A stretch of 64,000 nucleotides of DNA from Torymus aiolomorphi (GCA_036365515.1 CM070874.1:248497930-248561929); one strand, 5' to 3'. Shown: positions 21,357-32,929, numbered from the stretch's first letter. Notes: a model not told the origin generated them from the sequence alone. Made by a program: numbers and translations.

Positions 21357-22556
21357 ATGTCTAACTCAAATATTCAACAAAGCAAGGCGACGAAAGAAGA
21401 TAAGCCAGTGAGTGACCAAAAGGTTTTTCCAAAAATCCGATCGCTCCTCAAGGTCCATGGTCCAGGCGTTAAACTCACAACTCAACATTCAAAACGTCAT
21501 CAAGAAGGGGCTGCCACGCATGGCGGATCAGTTCGAGGAGCTGGAAAGTGCCGTGAAATCGGAACTTCGGACTGCCCAACAAGCTCCTAGAGTTTACACC
21601 CCGGCTAGGAGGCGAAGGATAGCGTCCTTTACAGAAGCTCTAAACACACCAACCGAGCTATCTGGTGGCACGAAGCGAGGCACCTCTAGCCCACCAATCT
21701 GTATACGAGAAAAAAGCCCGTTAAGAATAAGAAGGCGGACCCCTCTCAAGAAGAGTGGGCCGTCGAAACAACATGAAAGAGTGGAAGCAGCGGCAACAGC
21801 AGCGGCCACAGAAACAGCAACCGCAACAATAGCAGCAGAAGCAGAAAAAGAACAAGAAGAGGGTCAAGCTGGACGCGATTGCGCTACAGCCCGTAGACGG
21901 CAAGACGTACGTGGACATATTATCTACGGACCGCCGTCAAACCAGAAGATAGCGGGATCGAGGTTCGATCGATCCGGCAAACAAGAGTAGGCCAGATGCT
22001 CCTCGAACTGAAAGGGAGTACCCCGATATCAAGGGTTTCCTTATCAGAGGTTCTTAAAATGCTACGAGCGAATACTGCACTGTCGTGAAGTAACTGGTCT
22101 CCATAGTTGTCCTGGAGATCAGGGACCTCGATAGATGTACGTCAGAAGAGGAGATGGAGGAGGCCCTAAAAAGAGACCTGCAGGACTACAACGGTTTCCT
22201 ACAGTTCTCCCTGACCCAACCAAATGCAAGGGAACAACGGATCGCCATTGTTGCGTTAGGGGCGTCTGCCGCTAACAAATTGATGGCTACTGTTCGAATA
22301 AAGGTCGGCTTGGTCAACTGCAGGATACGGAGGAGAGCAACCGTCTCTCGCTGCTATAAATGTCTGGGTTTCGACCACCTGAGCCTAAACTGTAAAGGAC
22401 CGGACCGCAGCAAGCTATACTTTCGTTGTGGAGGGCAAGACCACAAGGCTAAGTGTTGCACCGCCACCCCGCGATGCTTCCTATGCCCCGAACAACACGA
22501 CAAAGGTGACTCCCGCAATGACATAGCGGGATCAGGGGCATGTGGCGTTTTCCGGG
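21357..22556 (+). pseudogene. R1-type LINE ORF1 (gag-like, CCHC knuckles)
   Basis: ATG at 21357 opens a frame that shifts near 21405 into a longer basic frame (to 21990). After stops the third frame runs 22154-22556, with TSEEEMEEAL and a triple zinc-knuckle block: CYKCLGFDHLSLNC; YFRCGGQDHKAKC, whose first Cys is now Tyr; and CFLC...GSGAC. This order is the C-terminal signature of R1/Jockey-group ORF1 proteins, which bind RNA in the element's particle. It stops at a junction with another LINE fragment at about 22557, and no ORF2 of this element follows. Confidence 0.85.
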
Positions 22557-22957
22557 ACGTTGGTCTATCCAGGTATGAGAAGTGCGTGTGTGATGCGTCG
22601 TAGCGTGCTGAGCCGTCTGAAGCGATAGCTTCGCCGCTAGTTTACGAACTAGTTTAGCATCATTGCCATCTTTAAGAAGGTCGGCATTCAAGTCTCCCAT
22701 AATGATTTTCCGGTTGTAGCAAGGATATAGATCACGCAATTTATCCAGTAAATCTGAGTCCTTTATAAATGGAACACCAGGCGGTCTGTAAATGACAAAG
22801 AAGCATGGGGTCAGAATTCTTTCCCTTTACCGAGCAGAAAATGTATTCAGGTATACCTGGTTTACCTCTTACTGCTGTATTAGATGATTCTAAAATTTCG
22901 CATTCAAGTGAATTGCGTACATATAAAGCAACTCCGCCCCCTCGCAAGTTTCTATCT
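22557..22957 (-). pseudogene. LINE apurinic-type endonuclease fragment
   Basis: On the minus strand, from 22957: RGGGVALYVRNSL, later VIYRPPGVPF in a shifted frame, then IIMGDLNADLL and TSHTWID. These are the GGVALYV, YRPP, GDFN and ID landmarks of the jockey/CR1-group endonuclease that nicks target DNA. The N-terminal catalytic part and the whole RT are missing, with one frameshift near 22790. It is joined in opposite orientation to the R1 ORF1. Confidence 0.88.
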
Positions 22958-22959
22958 TA

Positions 22960-23730
22960 TCTGTATACAGGTAGACAGGCTTAATATAAAATTATCAATC
23001 AAATAATTTCTACAGACTGCCTATAAAATTATCGATAAAACTATTTCTAAATCCAAATAGGTTTGGAAAGCGAGTTCTACGCAGGAATGTTAGGGCACGC
23101 AGATGGGCTGCCAATGGCATTTAAAAGAAAATAATTCTCAAATGCTACTAGGTGGGGAAGCGAGTTCCACGCAGGAAAGTAAAGGCACGTAGGCAGGCTA
23201 CGATTAAAGATTCAATCAAATAATTTCTAAACCCGTATAGGTGGGGAAGGCGAGTTCTACGCAGAAAAGTAGAGACACGCAGACAAAGTGCCTATAAAAT
23301 TATCGATAAAATTATTTCTAAACCCAAATAGGCGTGGGAAGCGAATTCCGCGCAAGAACGTGGGGGCACACGAGTTTGAAGAATAAATTCTTTATGAAAT
23401 AATCCAAAACCCAAAGAAGTTCTGGGTAAGAGGTTAACATTGAAGCGGAAGCACGGAAACGGGTTGGTGATTTGATTTTAAAGTGCCAGAGATTTTCAGT
23501 ACTATTCCAAAACCCACACAGGTGAGGGAAGCAAGTTCGAAATAGAAATGACGGACGAAGACAGGGTAGTAACTAGATTTTTAATTAAAAATTCACGAGT
23601 AAACATTCGTGGCGGTAAACTGGCTTCCCTTGCATATATGGGTTTCTGAATGATTTATAATTGAAAATCTTATGACGAGTGCGCCTGTGTTCCTCCACTT
23701 TTCTGCTTGGAACACGTTTGCCCTGCCTAT
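22960..23730. repeat. ~95-bp tandem repeat array with an inverted last unit
   Basis: About six units in one orientation (22960-23540), each with AAATAGGTGGGGAAGCGAGTT, CTACGCAGGAAAGT, GGCACGCAG and AAAATTATCGATAAAA-like words. The last part (about 23600-23725) reads the same unit in inverse (CTTCCCTTGCATATATGGG...TTTTCTGCTTGGAACACG). Related single units occur at 20584 and 56810. Confidence 0.8.
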
Positions 23731-24010
23731 TGACGTACGCAACAATCACGTAGGAAAAGTGTATATTTGTTTACGATACTGGCAATAGTCTCGTCACGAC
23801 GTTTTCCCAGTAAACATTGAGTGTCGACCTCGCAAGTTTTGCGGAAGTTCAATGCCGCTGCTCACTTGACGGGCCACACTCTGGGACTTGCGGGAAGGGA
23901 AGCCAGCAGTTGATTTTGCCGCTGTACTTACGGTGGCCAATCAGAGCTCTAGAAAAACAACCTTCCTCTCCTTCAAGGTATTCTCTAGTGACCGCCTCCC
24001 TATTGAAAAA
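23731..24010. other. No gene recognised
   Basis: Mixed-composition DNA between the two tandem arrays. The frame 23888-24214 starts here but owes most of its length to the 12-bp repeat. Confidence 0.4.
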
Positions 24011-24166
24011 AATCATGTGATAAACCATGTTATTAAACATGTGATTAACCGTGTTATTAATCACATGATTAATCATATGATCAATCATGTGCTCATTCAT
24101 GTGATCAATCATGTGATCAATCATGTGATTAATCACATGATCAATTACATGATCAATTACATGATT
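24011..24166. repeat. 12-bp minisatellite, 13 units, AATCATGTGATT-like
   Basis: Thirteen consecutive dodecamers of the form AA(T/C)CATGTGAT(T/C) or AATCACATGATT. Most units hold CATGTG or CACATG, an E-box-type CANNTG. Units are near-palindromic, so the array is open on both strands, giving N-H-V-I repeats (plus) and M-I-D-H repeats (minus). Confidence 0.95.
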
Positions 24167-25435
24167 TTTTCCAAAATCCAGGAATATGCTCTGCTGAATT
24201 TATTTATTATTTAGCAGTTTAAGACTGCTTAAAAATGAAAAAAGTACACTTTAATGAAACATTTGCATATAAATAACACTTTAATGAAACATTATAATAC
24301 AATTATTTGAATGTATTACATTTTTTTAAATGGTTAAGGGGTTAGTGCGATTTATAGTTTTCTTCAGAATTTCTTGAAACGTGCAGGGTAGACTCGTATT
24401 GCTATTATCCACAACATCTGCAAATTTCAGAAAGAAATTTCACCGTTTATGAGATATAAATTCCCATAGTTATGAAATTTAACACGGTGTCTTATGGGGG
24501 AGCCGTCATAAAACGTAAAAAAATTAACGTTTTCGTCATTAACTTGAAAACTTTTCTTCAGATTTGAAAGAAAAAGTTACTCTACAAATTTCGGGAAGAC
24601 AGGAAGCTTCACCGTTTTTGAGATGCAGTTGTTTAAAGTACGTAGCCTCGGTTTAGATGACGTCGCGCGTACCCTTGTGTGCGTGTAAACAAACGAAGGT
24701 GCGCTGCGTGTGTGTCTACACAGACGGAGCGCTTCTACTCGAACGGGAAATGAATAGTGTTTGCCGTAGATGTTTATAAGAGCCCAATGAGGTTCTCCGT
24801 AAGGGTTCCTAGCAAGGTGTATAATGGCGTTCCCGTCCGGCCCTGATAGTAATGATAGGGCCTTAGTGATGCCGAACAAACGCCGTATAAGGGCTATTAG
24901 GTGTCGCCCTGACTGTGACCTGACGTTCATTCCCGGATTCTCGTCCTACGAAAGCCATAAATCGCATTGACGTGGTTTCATTTTTGGGGTTACAATCAAT
25001 TTTCACGGTATTGTTACTTTAACGTTATTACGCGGGTAACTTGTTTAAAACAACTTAAGGATGATTTCTTAATCATTTCGGGCGACTTTAGAGCTTTGCG
25101 CGAGATTAGTTCTTTAATGCAGGAAATTAAGAATAAATATCAAGTCCTAATAAACTGCCAGGGCCACGTACGCGCCCCGTTACTCACCTTACATCGGGCC
25201 TTACAGGGTGCCATGTCATGACCTTGTAATTTTTCTAGGGCATCGGACAAGGCCCTAGTGTTAGCCCTAAGTCAATCTCCATTCGGGTATGTGTATATAC
25301 ATACAGATGAAGCGGCGCTATGTGTGCGTGGACAATCTCGCGTGAAATTTTGAGAGTTGGGAGACTCGAGAGAGTGCTGGCGTACGGCATCCGACGCGCT
25401 ATCCTTTTGGCTCGTACTCTACCGCAGTAACCCCC
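24167..25435. other. Terminal part of the 20325-25435 element
   Basis: Contains an internal TTAA plus left-end-like word at 24334-24350 and a GC-richer stretch (24640-24960 and 25160-25420). No recognisable protein, although the minus-strand frame 24577-24930 is open. Confidence 0.45.
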
Positions 25436-25439
25436 TTAA

Positions 25440-25819
25440 TTTAATTGAAGATAGACTTAGCTTTGTTGTTTTAACAAATATAATGTTGTGTCACGTCTGA
25501 ATAATGGAACAAAATAAAAACATATTTATATGTTTATATTATTTATAAATAAAATTATTTATAAATAATTTCTGCCCAAATGAAAAGATCGTATATTTAT
25601 TACATGTGCAGTTTGCACACGATAAATGGATCCCATGGGTTTCCCTCGACGGTCCCATATGCCTAATCTAAAAAAAATTAAGAAATTATTTTTATTTTTG
25701 GAATCAAAGCATTTTATTCGAATAATAATTAATATAACTTCTTATACGTTTTTGATAAAAATATATTGTTATTATAAATTAAGGCTATAACTGAAGTAAA
25801 TAATAAAGACATGTAACAT
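25440..25819. other. AT-rich, no gene recognised
   Basis: Only a short GGATCCCATGGGTTTCCC word near 25628 stands out. No family assignment. Confidence 0.35.
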
Positions 25820-25931
25820 ACCTCGCAACATTAGAACACGGAGCGCCTGAAAGAATTGCTTTTCCAAATAAACGTTCGAATGTTTATTAATTAAATAATG
25901 AAATTGGATTGATTTTGAGGTTCACATCGCC
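25820..25931. mobile_element. Truncated right end of the 8929-9288 MITE family
   Basis: ACACGGAGCGCCTG, CTTTTCCAAATAAACGTT and TTCACATCGCC followed by TTAA (25932-25935) parallel the right half of the element at 8929-9288. The left half is missing. Confidence 0.7.
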
Positions 25932-25999
25932 TTAAGTGAATTATTTGATATTTTTACTCACGCAGCAAGTATGTATAATGCATGATTATTTAGATGGGC

Positions 26000-26101
26000 A
26001 TGACTGCAAAAAAATATAACCAGTGGGACAAAGGTAAGTTGGAAAGTGTTATAAATGATATTAAAGATGGAAAGTCTATTCGAGCAAGTGCAGCACATTA
26101 G
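26000..26101 (+). pseudogene. pogo/Tigger-type HTH (psq-like) fragment
   Basis: ATG at 26000, then K-K-Y-N-Q-W-D...L-E-S-V-I-N-D-I-K-D-G-K-S-I-R-A-S-A-A, the N-terminal pipsqueak/CENP-B HTH pattern of pogo-group transposases. A TAG at 26099 replaces the codon after AAH, and the rest decays. Only about 35 residues remain. Confidence 0.7.
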
Positions 26102-26380
26102 TTTGCACAAGAGATCTGAAACTATATACGTGTGCGCCAATCAACGCGCAAGCGGCGGGTTGAATGGCGCAAATTCTTTTTTTAATAAATCGTTTATATT
26201 CAATAAATTGTAAATGCTATGCTATAAAAAAGTTTTTAGTTTGATACAGTATATGTTTGACTATCTTCACGTATAGTTAATTTTATGTTTTAACTATTTT
26301 TTCATTCTTAAATAATCAAGGACAAAGGTTAGGTGCGCCAATCATGCCGCTTCTCCCCTATACCTTTTCATATAGAACAC

Positions 26381-27275
26381 TTGCAAACCATAAGTCTTAA
26401 ATTAAAAAAGACAGCATGAATTGTTGCAATACTGTATGTTATTTTATAAAAATGTGTGAATATACAATACTAGCATAGGCTTTTTATTTTCTTGTAATGA
26501 AACACCTCAAATTTAGTCTGTTTTGCTGAGAATACTGCATCGTAGAAAAATAAGCCAAAATGCCACGGATTTCCTCATAAGAAAATAGGGAGTACTCTTA
26601 AATGTTAAATCATATATGGTTACAACTCAGGTGTTAGTAGCGAAGAGCACTAGAAATTTTATGTGACTTTAGAACTAAATCTGTCGCTGCTGCTCCTCCA
26701 TTACTTCTACTTATTTTTAACATATAAAATGTAAGCTATTAATATCAGTATTTACTTACTTGACATATAGTAAGCTTAATTAGAATGAATTTGAACTCAA
26801 CACATTTAAATTGCAAATAAATGAGAATAAAATATTTAGACACAATTAAAATATTTGGTTTTCATTTAATTCACTACAATGGTAAACTTAGAAATCATTT
26901 TTTACTGATACCGGTCCTTAAAGATGCTATACTGACAGTTTTAGTAGTAAAGCTATATAAATAGTATTTGGAAATGCTCGTTCATAATATCATTCAAATC
27001 ATATGTATATATGACTTGACTACAGTCAACGATGCACCTTATTTTCTTGTGGTAAAATCAATTGGATTTTTTGACTTATTTTTCTAAGATACATTGGTTT
27101 TAACAGAAAGAGGATAAATATAAGTTGCACGCTGCAAGAAAATAAAAAGCAGACATAATTTATGTCAATTCACACATTTACGTAAAAGATCTTCAAGTAT
27201 AAAAGAGCATTGCCATATTCGAGTCTGGTATTGTAACAATTCATTCTGTCTTTTTTAATTTAAGATCTATGTGAA
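26381..27275. mobile_element. Inverted-repeat MITE, ~0.9 kb
   Basis: Left arm (26381-26600) and inverted right arm (27035-27275) share CTTAAATTAAAAAAGACAG, GAATTGTTGCAATAC, GGCTTTTTATTTTCTTG and GTAGAAAAATAAG words. There is no ORF in the AT-rich centre. A partial third copy of the outer word lies at about 27387-27430. The target duplication is not resolved. Confidence 0.8.
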
Positions 27276-27477
27276 TAATTAACCCGTGTTGTAGTAGATT
27301 AAAAACTATAATATTATATTTTTTACATTTAGGACTTTTCCCTAACTGTAAGCTATGTGAGTATATTTAAGTAGCATTGATTCATGTATCACTTTCAAAC
27401 CATAAATATTAAATTAAAAAGGATAGCTTTAACTCAAGACTCTATAATAACATTGTTGAAAATAAAAATAAAAACTA

Positions 27478-27521
27478 TGCGTACGCGTGCGTGCGTAAGT
27501 GCGTGCGTGCGTGTGTGTGTC
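27478..27521. repeat. GTGC/GT microsatellite
   Basis: A short run of GTGC tetramers passing into GT dinucleotides. Confidence 0.85.
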
Positions 27522-27881
27522 AGGATCTACTCGATTGATTTGATCTGGACAGGGCTCATATTTTTTGGTTTTTCACAATTAAGGCCAATATCTTTTTTTG
27601 TTATGTTGATTCTTTTTTGGTTTATTGCGACTTTTCGATTTCAAAATTATCTTTTCCCATTTTGTTACAGTTAAAAGTTTATATCGTTTATATATTATAA
27701 TTTCATTTTATGGAAGATAACATTCTCTCAATTAAAGAAAAAGTTGCTATAGCTGCAGTCTGAAGTTATTTATGAAAACGAAATTTTTTTTATATAGGTT
27801 ATTTCTCGAAATTAAAGAAAAATATTGCTATGAAAATTTTTATGGTTGCGACAGATATAGATTGCTATAATCTGCTACATT

Positions 27882-28145
27882 GTGAAATCATTCATTATAA
27901 ATCTTCTTTATAATTACAACATTTTAAACAATAATTTCATAAAATCTGCCAGTATAACAAGGCATAAAGCTATAAATCTTCCAAAAAGGTATATGAAAAT
28001 TAGTGATAAAAATAGCTATATTAGAGCTACAAAACTTTTTAATAACCTGTCCAATGATCTGAAAATCCTAAATATAGAAAAAGATAATAATAAAAATAAG
28101 ATTAAAAAATGGATTCAAGAAAATGTGTGTGAAATTTTGATTTGA
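27882..28145 (+). pseudogene. C-terminal end of a LINE reverse transcriptase (jockey/CR1 superfamily)
   Basis: The 87-codon frame has the LINE tail pattern: TRHKAINLP, then a region with SYIRATKLFNNLSNDLK, then KNKIKKWI before a stop. Many jockey/CR1/Daphne elements end with a similar R-N-x-x-x-L-P...G-x-K-L-F-N-x-L-P...F-K-x-x-L-x-x-W-L segment. It is AT-rich and nothing upstream is recognisable, so this is the usual 5'-truncated insertion. Confidence 0.65.
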
Positions 28146-28344
28146 AATTTTAAATTGTTTAAATATCTCAAATTTTTTAAGTGTTATGTTCTCAATTCTA
28201 CAAATTATGATGAATTAATTATAAATCGTTTTATTCAATGTTATTACTGCACTGTACTAAAGTGCATATTGTATGTATATGTTACGTCAAGGCTTCGTGA
28301 AAAATCCGACTATTTGTTTCATAATGAAACGGTTTGCTCTGTTT

Positions 28345-28440
28345 CGATCCTAGGCCTATTTCATGCTAATAGCTCGGGATTGAGTCAGATACCTACACTA
28401 ATCAGGGAGGATATTGGGCAGCAAAGGGCGCGTCACGAGT
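28345..28440 (+). repeat. Dispersed repeat block shared with 32245-32336
   Basis: TCCTAGGCCTA...TAATAGCTCGGGATTGAG...AGATAC...GGGCGCG also occurs at 32245-32336 (GAGCCTAGATTA...TAATAGCTCGGGATTGAG...GGGCGCGACGCGG). At both sites remnants of the same transposase family lie downstream, so it may be subterminal sequence of that family. Confidence 0.65.
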
Positions 28441-29139
28441 ATCTATTTATCTTTGTTTTAATAAAACCAAAATATTATTATTTAAATGTTGATTAGTAGA
28501 ATATATATATTTACTAGAACGGTCGCTTAGTGTTCCTTACTGATGAAGAATCGGTGATCCACGATATTTATTGTGTATATATGTGTAAAGATGTGTAAGG
28601 TTGGGTCGTCGTCGCCCAGACACGGGAATATATAGGTATTTATATAAACTGAAACAGGAATCTGGAAGTGGGAAGAAAACGAAGTCTGACGATGAGAAAG
28701 GGAGAAACTTTAGAATCTGAAAGCATACATACAATTTTTCAGCATTTAATATCATTAATATAAGAACATCTTTTTACACGAAACTTTTTGTGCAACATAG
28801 TATAACCAAATAGCATGTTATTATTTTAAATTTGAGTTAAATAAAAGCGATTGAAAATTGCAGTAAATATTTGAAATTCTGGGTCAGGCATTTCACTGTA
28901 TATGTAGCGCGGTCGACCCTCAGGCTTCTTCTATACTTGCCTTCGGAGCACTCTCGCGCTCCTAGATATGATCACTTTGTCTCGCAAATTGCAAAAGGAA
29001 AAAGTATTGATGACCACACCAGAGTTAAAGAAAGGTTTATAAGACACGTTTTTTTCGTAATTTTCTGTTTTAATTTAATTGAAAAAAAATTGATTGAAAC
29101 ATAAAAAACATTTAAATTAAGTTTATTATCGAAAACGGA

Positions 29140-29470
29140 ATAATTACAGAAGAATTATCCTTTTATAGGAAAATCTCTTTCGGAAGAAATGATCAATTTT
29201 GTTATTGACTTTTATGTGAGTCATCTTAGTACTTATTTTTTACCGGGCAAGAATGATTGTATTTCAATAAGGAATGAGGGTGGAGCTAAAACAAAAAAGC
29301 ATCAATTTTTATTGTTATGTACAATAAAAGAGTTGTATGAGTTATTTAAGAAAAACATCTCACTGAGTCAATAGGTTTTTCTACTTTTGCTAAGCTACGT
29401 CCAACAAACTGTGTCTGCTGGAAGCAGTGGTACCCATTCAGTTTGTGTGTGTTCTATTCAATAAAATGTG
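29140..29470 (+). pseudogene. Transposase remnant with LRP...GTHSVCVC motif
   Basis: The frame from about 29165 runs G-K-S-L-S-E-E-M-I, then FYVSHLSTYFLPGKNDCISI, then FLLLCTIKELYELFK, a TAG at 29372-29374, then GFSTFAKLRP, and after a frameshift SGTHSVCVCSI. This order (FY...PGKKD, LLLxNLKELYxxFK, FxxLRPxxC, GTHSVCVC) belongs to a transposase family common in arthropods and cnidarians that I associate, tentatively, with Sola-type elements. A diverged relative is at 35001-36040. Confidence 0.6.
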
Positions 29471-29574
29471 AAGCTTCTAATAACAGGTAATATAGTAAAA
29501 AATTGTTTTTACTGTTTCTCTGTTATAATTTATCTCATTGATAACATTATCAATATTTGTAGGTTGTTCCTTAA

Positions 29575-29713
29575 TCTTTAGACGGCCGGGATTTCGAGAG
29601 GGAAATTCACCTTAAAAAATTTGGACAAAAGGTATCTTATATCATTGATTGAATGTAGACAAAGTGTCGATAAGGAGGTGTACCATTTTAGTGGTTTTCC
29701 GGCCCTCTAAAGG
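29575..29713. mobile_element. TTAA MITE, 139 bp
   Basis: TTAA at 29571-29574 and 29714-29717. Its body is nearly identical to the 139-bp element at 39471-39609 (words GGCCGGGATTT, GGTATCTTATATCATTGATTG, CCGGCCCTCTAAAGG). Confidence 0.92.
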
Positions 29714-29849
29714 TTAAGCAACCTAACAAGAAATTTCTCTAACAAATTAAGGGGGCGAGCCTGGGTTAAAGCCTGAAAAAATAGATTTTAGTATAATTAG
29801 TCAAGTAGTTATTTTTTTCAAATCTATAAAAAACAACGTTATACCTCAA

Positions 29850-30626
29850 AAATATACACTCTAAAAAATTTGCGCATGAAATTTCATGCAAATGTACTGG
29901 AAGTAAAAATTATGAACGGGCTTGAAAAAACTTTAATGTCCGTCATGAAATTTACGGTACATTTTGATTAAATTTAATGCAAATTTACATGAAATTTTAT
30001 TCATTAGAATTCCCGTTTAATTTTATGCAAGCACTAAAATTTCAATCCAATGCATGAAATTTAAGTTACACGTGTTGAAATTTCATGTAGTCACACATGA
30101 AATTTAATGCACACTACTACAAACTGCATTAAAGCTAATGCACATTCTAGAGACCAAATTCCATCGAGGCGTTAATTTTTTTATGGTTTCTAAATTTTAA
30201 ATTCGGTGCAATTGTATTTTAATTTATAACAGATTAATAATAAAAATTAATATACTACAGAGATAAAAAAAAGAAAACAAATTTTTGACTTTGTTACATT
30301 ATTAATAAATTTTAATATTATTAATAAATAATATTAATAAATAATATTATTAACAAAGAATATAGATGAATGGATACGCTACAATATTTACAACAAATAC
30401 CAGTTGAAAAAATACAAATAAAATTTTCGACCTAATGGGGATTCGCACGCAAACACTCTAACCATTACGCTATACAACACGCTATACGACGGTACTCTAA
30501 ATTGCAATAAGTTTGAATGAATTTTAATGTTTGTCAACTTTAACATCAATTTTTATCATTATGTTCATTGAATTTCATAAATGAAACTTTAATTTTAATT
30601 TACACTCGCAATTTTCAGTTAATACA
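29850..30626. repeat. AT-rich repeat dense in AAATTTCATG/CATGAAATTT words
   Basis: Many near-palindromic words such as CATGAAATTT, AAATTTCATG and AATTTAATGCA recur from 29868 to 30120. Similar sequence lies at 56987-57207 and 63834-64000, flanking the hAT nest and the BEL element. No coding content. Confidence 0.7.
30420..30492 (-). repeat. tRNA-derived (SINE-like) fragment
   Basis: The minus strand reads TAGCGTAATGGTTAGAGTG (A-box-like), then GCGTGCGAATCCCC (B-box-like), only a few bases apart, then ATTAGGTCGAAAATTT. The two boxes are too close for a real tRNA, so this is a collapsed tRNA-related SINE or tRNA pseudogene. Confidence 0.5.
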
Positions 30627-30689
30627 GATATTTACAGGCCCGGACTGGCCATCGGGAATTCGGGAGAGCTCCCGGTTAGCCGCGTGGCA

Positions 30690-31566
30690 TTAGGACCACA
30701 GTAGCAAGTAGCCGAGGATATGAGGTCTACGCATATTAGGGAATTTCGTAGACGTGCAACAATAAGTACGACAATTATTTAAACAATTTTTAAACCCCAG
30801 TAGGCGCGGGATATGCGGTTTACGCATGTAAGGGAGTCATGTAGGCATGACAAAAATAAGCAAAACGATTATTTAAATAATTTTTATACCCAAGTAGGCG
30901 GGGGATATGAGATCCACACATGTTAGGGAATTACGTAGACGTGCAACAATAAGCAAGACAATTATTTAAATAATTTTTAACCCTAAGTAGCCGGGGCACG
31001 CACGGTCTACGCATGTAAGGGTCATATAGACATGAAACATAAGCAATACGATAATTTCAATAATTTTTAAATGCAAGTATGGGTTTAAAAGTTATTTAAA
31101 TAATAGTCTTACTTATTGTTGCATGTCAACGGACTTTCTTATATGCGTGGACCCCCCGTCCTCCGGCTACTTGGGTTTAAAAATTATTTAAATAATCGTT
31201 TTGCTTATTGTTTCACGTCTTGATGACTCCCTTATATGCGTGGATCTCGCGTCCCTCGATTACTAGTGTTCACAAATTATTTAAATAATCGTTTTACTTA
31301 TTGTTTCATATCTTCATGACTTCCTTTATATGCATGGACCCCATGTTCCTCGGATAGTAGGGTTTACAAATTATTTAAACAATCGTTTTGCTTATTGTTT
31401 CGTGTCATCATGACTCCTTCATATTCGTGGAGCTCGCGTCCCCCGGCTACTTGAGTTTACAAATTATGCATAATCGTATTGCTTACGACGCACGTGTACG
31501 TAACTCCGTTATATACTTGGAACTCGCGTCTCCCAGCCACTTGGGTTTAAAAATTATTTAAATAAT
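30690..31566. repeat. ~90-bp tandem array with an internal inversion, part of the hAT-like element
   Basis: Four units with CAAGTAGGCGGGGGATATGAG, TACGCATGTAAGGGA and AATTATTTAAATAATTTTTA words (30700-31080), then about five units in inverse orientation (ATTATTTAAATAATCGTTTT, CATGACTCCCTTATATGCGT, GGCTACTTGGGTTT) to 31566. The same inverse array resumes at 36758, 38426 and 56297 after each insertion. Confidence 0.9.
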
Positions 31567-32677
31567 GGCCGAATCCATCTCAAATTAGGTGGCCCTCGTA
31601 TGCCTATGTCACCGATCATTTTGGGATAAAAGTATTTATTTTCATCTCCAAAAATTATTTGACCCGTATATTTTAATTTTTTTGTTGCAACAAAATTTCA
31701 TGCGTTCAGCAATGCCGAAAAATTCCGAGAAAATTCTTACTTAGAAATAAATTTTTTCAATGTAATTTTCAAACAGCTACTGCTTCACCAGTTTTTTAAG
31801 CTTTTTAGCATGTAACACAAAATTTCCTTCAGGTTTGAGCCCTCTGTCATGGTCTGTATGTTATTTAAAAAAAAAAAAAAATACCCGAGTTATGCACTTT
31901 TTACTGAAAAATGCATTTTTCTCGAAAAAGCCTATTTTTTTTCTCAATTTTCTTTTGTCATGATAGAGGACGTAAATAGCTATCTAGGCGTGTTTGTGAG
32001 ATTCACGGGTTTTCCACTGGGATAGCGATCACTAATGAGATAACACACAAACAAATTTTTCACGCTTAACGCTTATATTTAGTGATATAACAATGATATA
32101 ACAGTCAATATAAAGATGTTTATCTTTGTGCGTATATAAGTAGTACACATGTATTCCAGACATAATAATGTTACGTCGGGTCTACCACAGAAGACCCAAC
32201 AGTTAGTTTTTTATAAATAATAAAAAACTATGGTGCTCAGTTTTGAGCCTAGATTAATGAAACCTAATAGCTCGGGATTGAGCTAGATACTGCTAGTAAG
32301 ATAGGGTAGGGTTAGGGCTGCAACATGGGCGCGACGCGGTAGAATGATTTTTAAATGCTTGCAAATGTTTTGTAACCAGTGGTGTTTCTGGTTATTTTCT
32401 TTCTTATTATCAATTTTTAATATCAATTTTTATTAGGAAATGTACCTCTCAAGAAAGGCCAAGTTACTGGCGACTTGAAAGAATAGATTTCCTAATATGT
32501 TTTTTTACTCTCAGTGTCTCTAGAGGTTTAGTTTAGTAAAAAAAAAATTCACTTTAGTTTAGGGGAAAAACAATACGGCAAATCGATTTAAGCACAAAAA
32601 TGGGGTAATATTTTTGGGATAATGTTCTAGTCTGGCTAAAGAAAAGTTAGGATAGCAAATGAAATGTTTAACTTACT

Positions 32678-32929
32678 TTGTTTTCTTTTTCTCTGGTCCT
32701 TAGCAGCTTTGATGGTCCGTTGACTCTGCTGCGTTTTTTTTTGAAAGGTGTCGGTGGTTTAACTGATTTTAAAATAAATAAAAAACAAACCCGAGAATCT
32801 TTAGTTTTATGCACTCAATTTATTTCAAAGAAAGGTATGCGTTACCATTGCACGGTAACAAGGTTAAACAACGAATTTCAAAAATATTTTAAAGAATCGT
32901 ATAGAATTGTGTACAAATGTTTGATATAG
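32678..32929 (+). other. Unrecognised 83-codon ORF in the long-TIR element
   Basis: It starts beside a pyrimidine-rich stretch ending in TCCTTAG, so its 5' part may follow a splice acceptor. The peptide contains GVGGLTDFKINKKQTRESLV and a basic tail. No domain recognised. It is in the same orientation as the transposase fragments, so it may be an upstream exon. Confidence 0.3.

Larger units (their letters stand above)
20325..25435. mobile_element. TTAA-flanked element with ~42-bp TIRs, 5.1 kb, filled with other repeats
   Basis: TTAA at 20321-20324 and 25436-25439. The left end GGGGGTTAGTGCGGTAGA and the reverse complement of the right end GGGGGTTACTGCGGTAGA match onward through AGCCAAAAG and ATAGCGCG, about 42 bp with few mismatches. 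Another related left end (TTAA at 24334, then GGGGTTAGTGCG) lies inside and pairs less well with the same right end. The interior holds an R1-like ORF1, a LINE endonuclease fragment, ~95-bp repeats and a 12-bp minisatellite, so the core element is probably much shorter. Confidence 0.7.

Noticed and set aside
22960..23730. CRISPR-like repeat/spacer pattern
   Set aside because: Units are contiguous ~95-bp repeats without unique spacers, in a eukaryotic transposon setting.
23888..24214. 108-codon plus-strand ORF with N-H-V-I repeats
   Set aside because: Most of it is the 12-bp minisatellite, which is open on both strands; no start context, domain or splice support.
24338..25435. Separate 1.1-kb TTAA element using the internal TTAA at 24334
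   Set aside because: The right end matches the left end at 20325 over about 42 bp but the 24338 end only over about 12 bp, so the larger pairing is preferred; the inner end stays unexplained.
30420..30492. Functional tRNA gene on the minus strand
   Set aside because: A-box and B-box are too close and no cloverleaf can form; more likely a SINE remnant.
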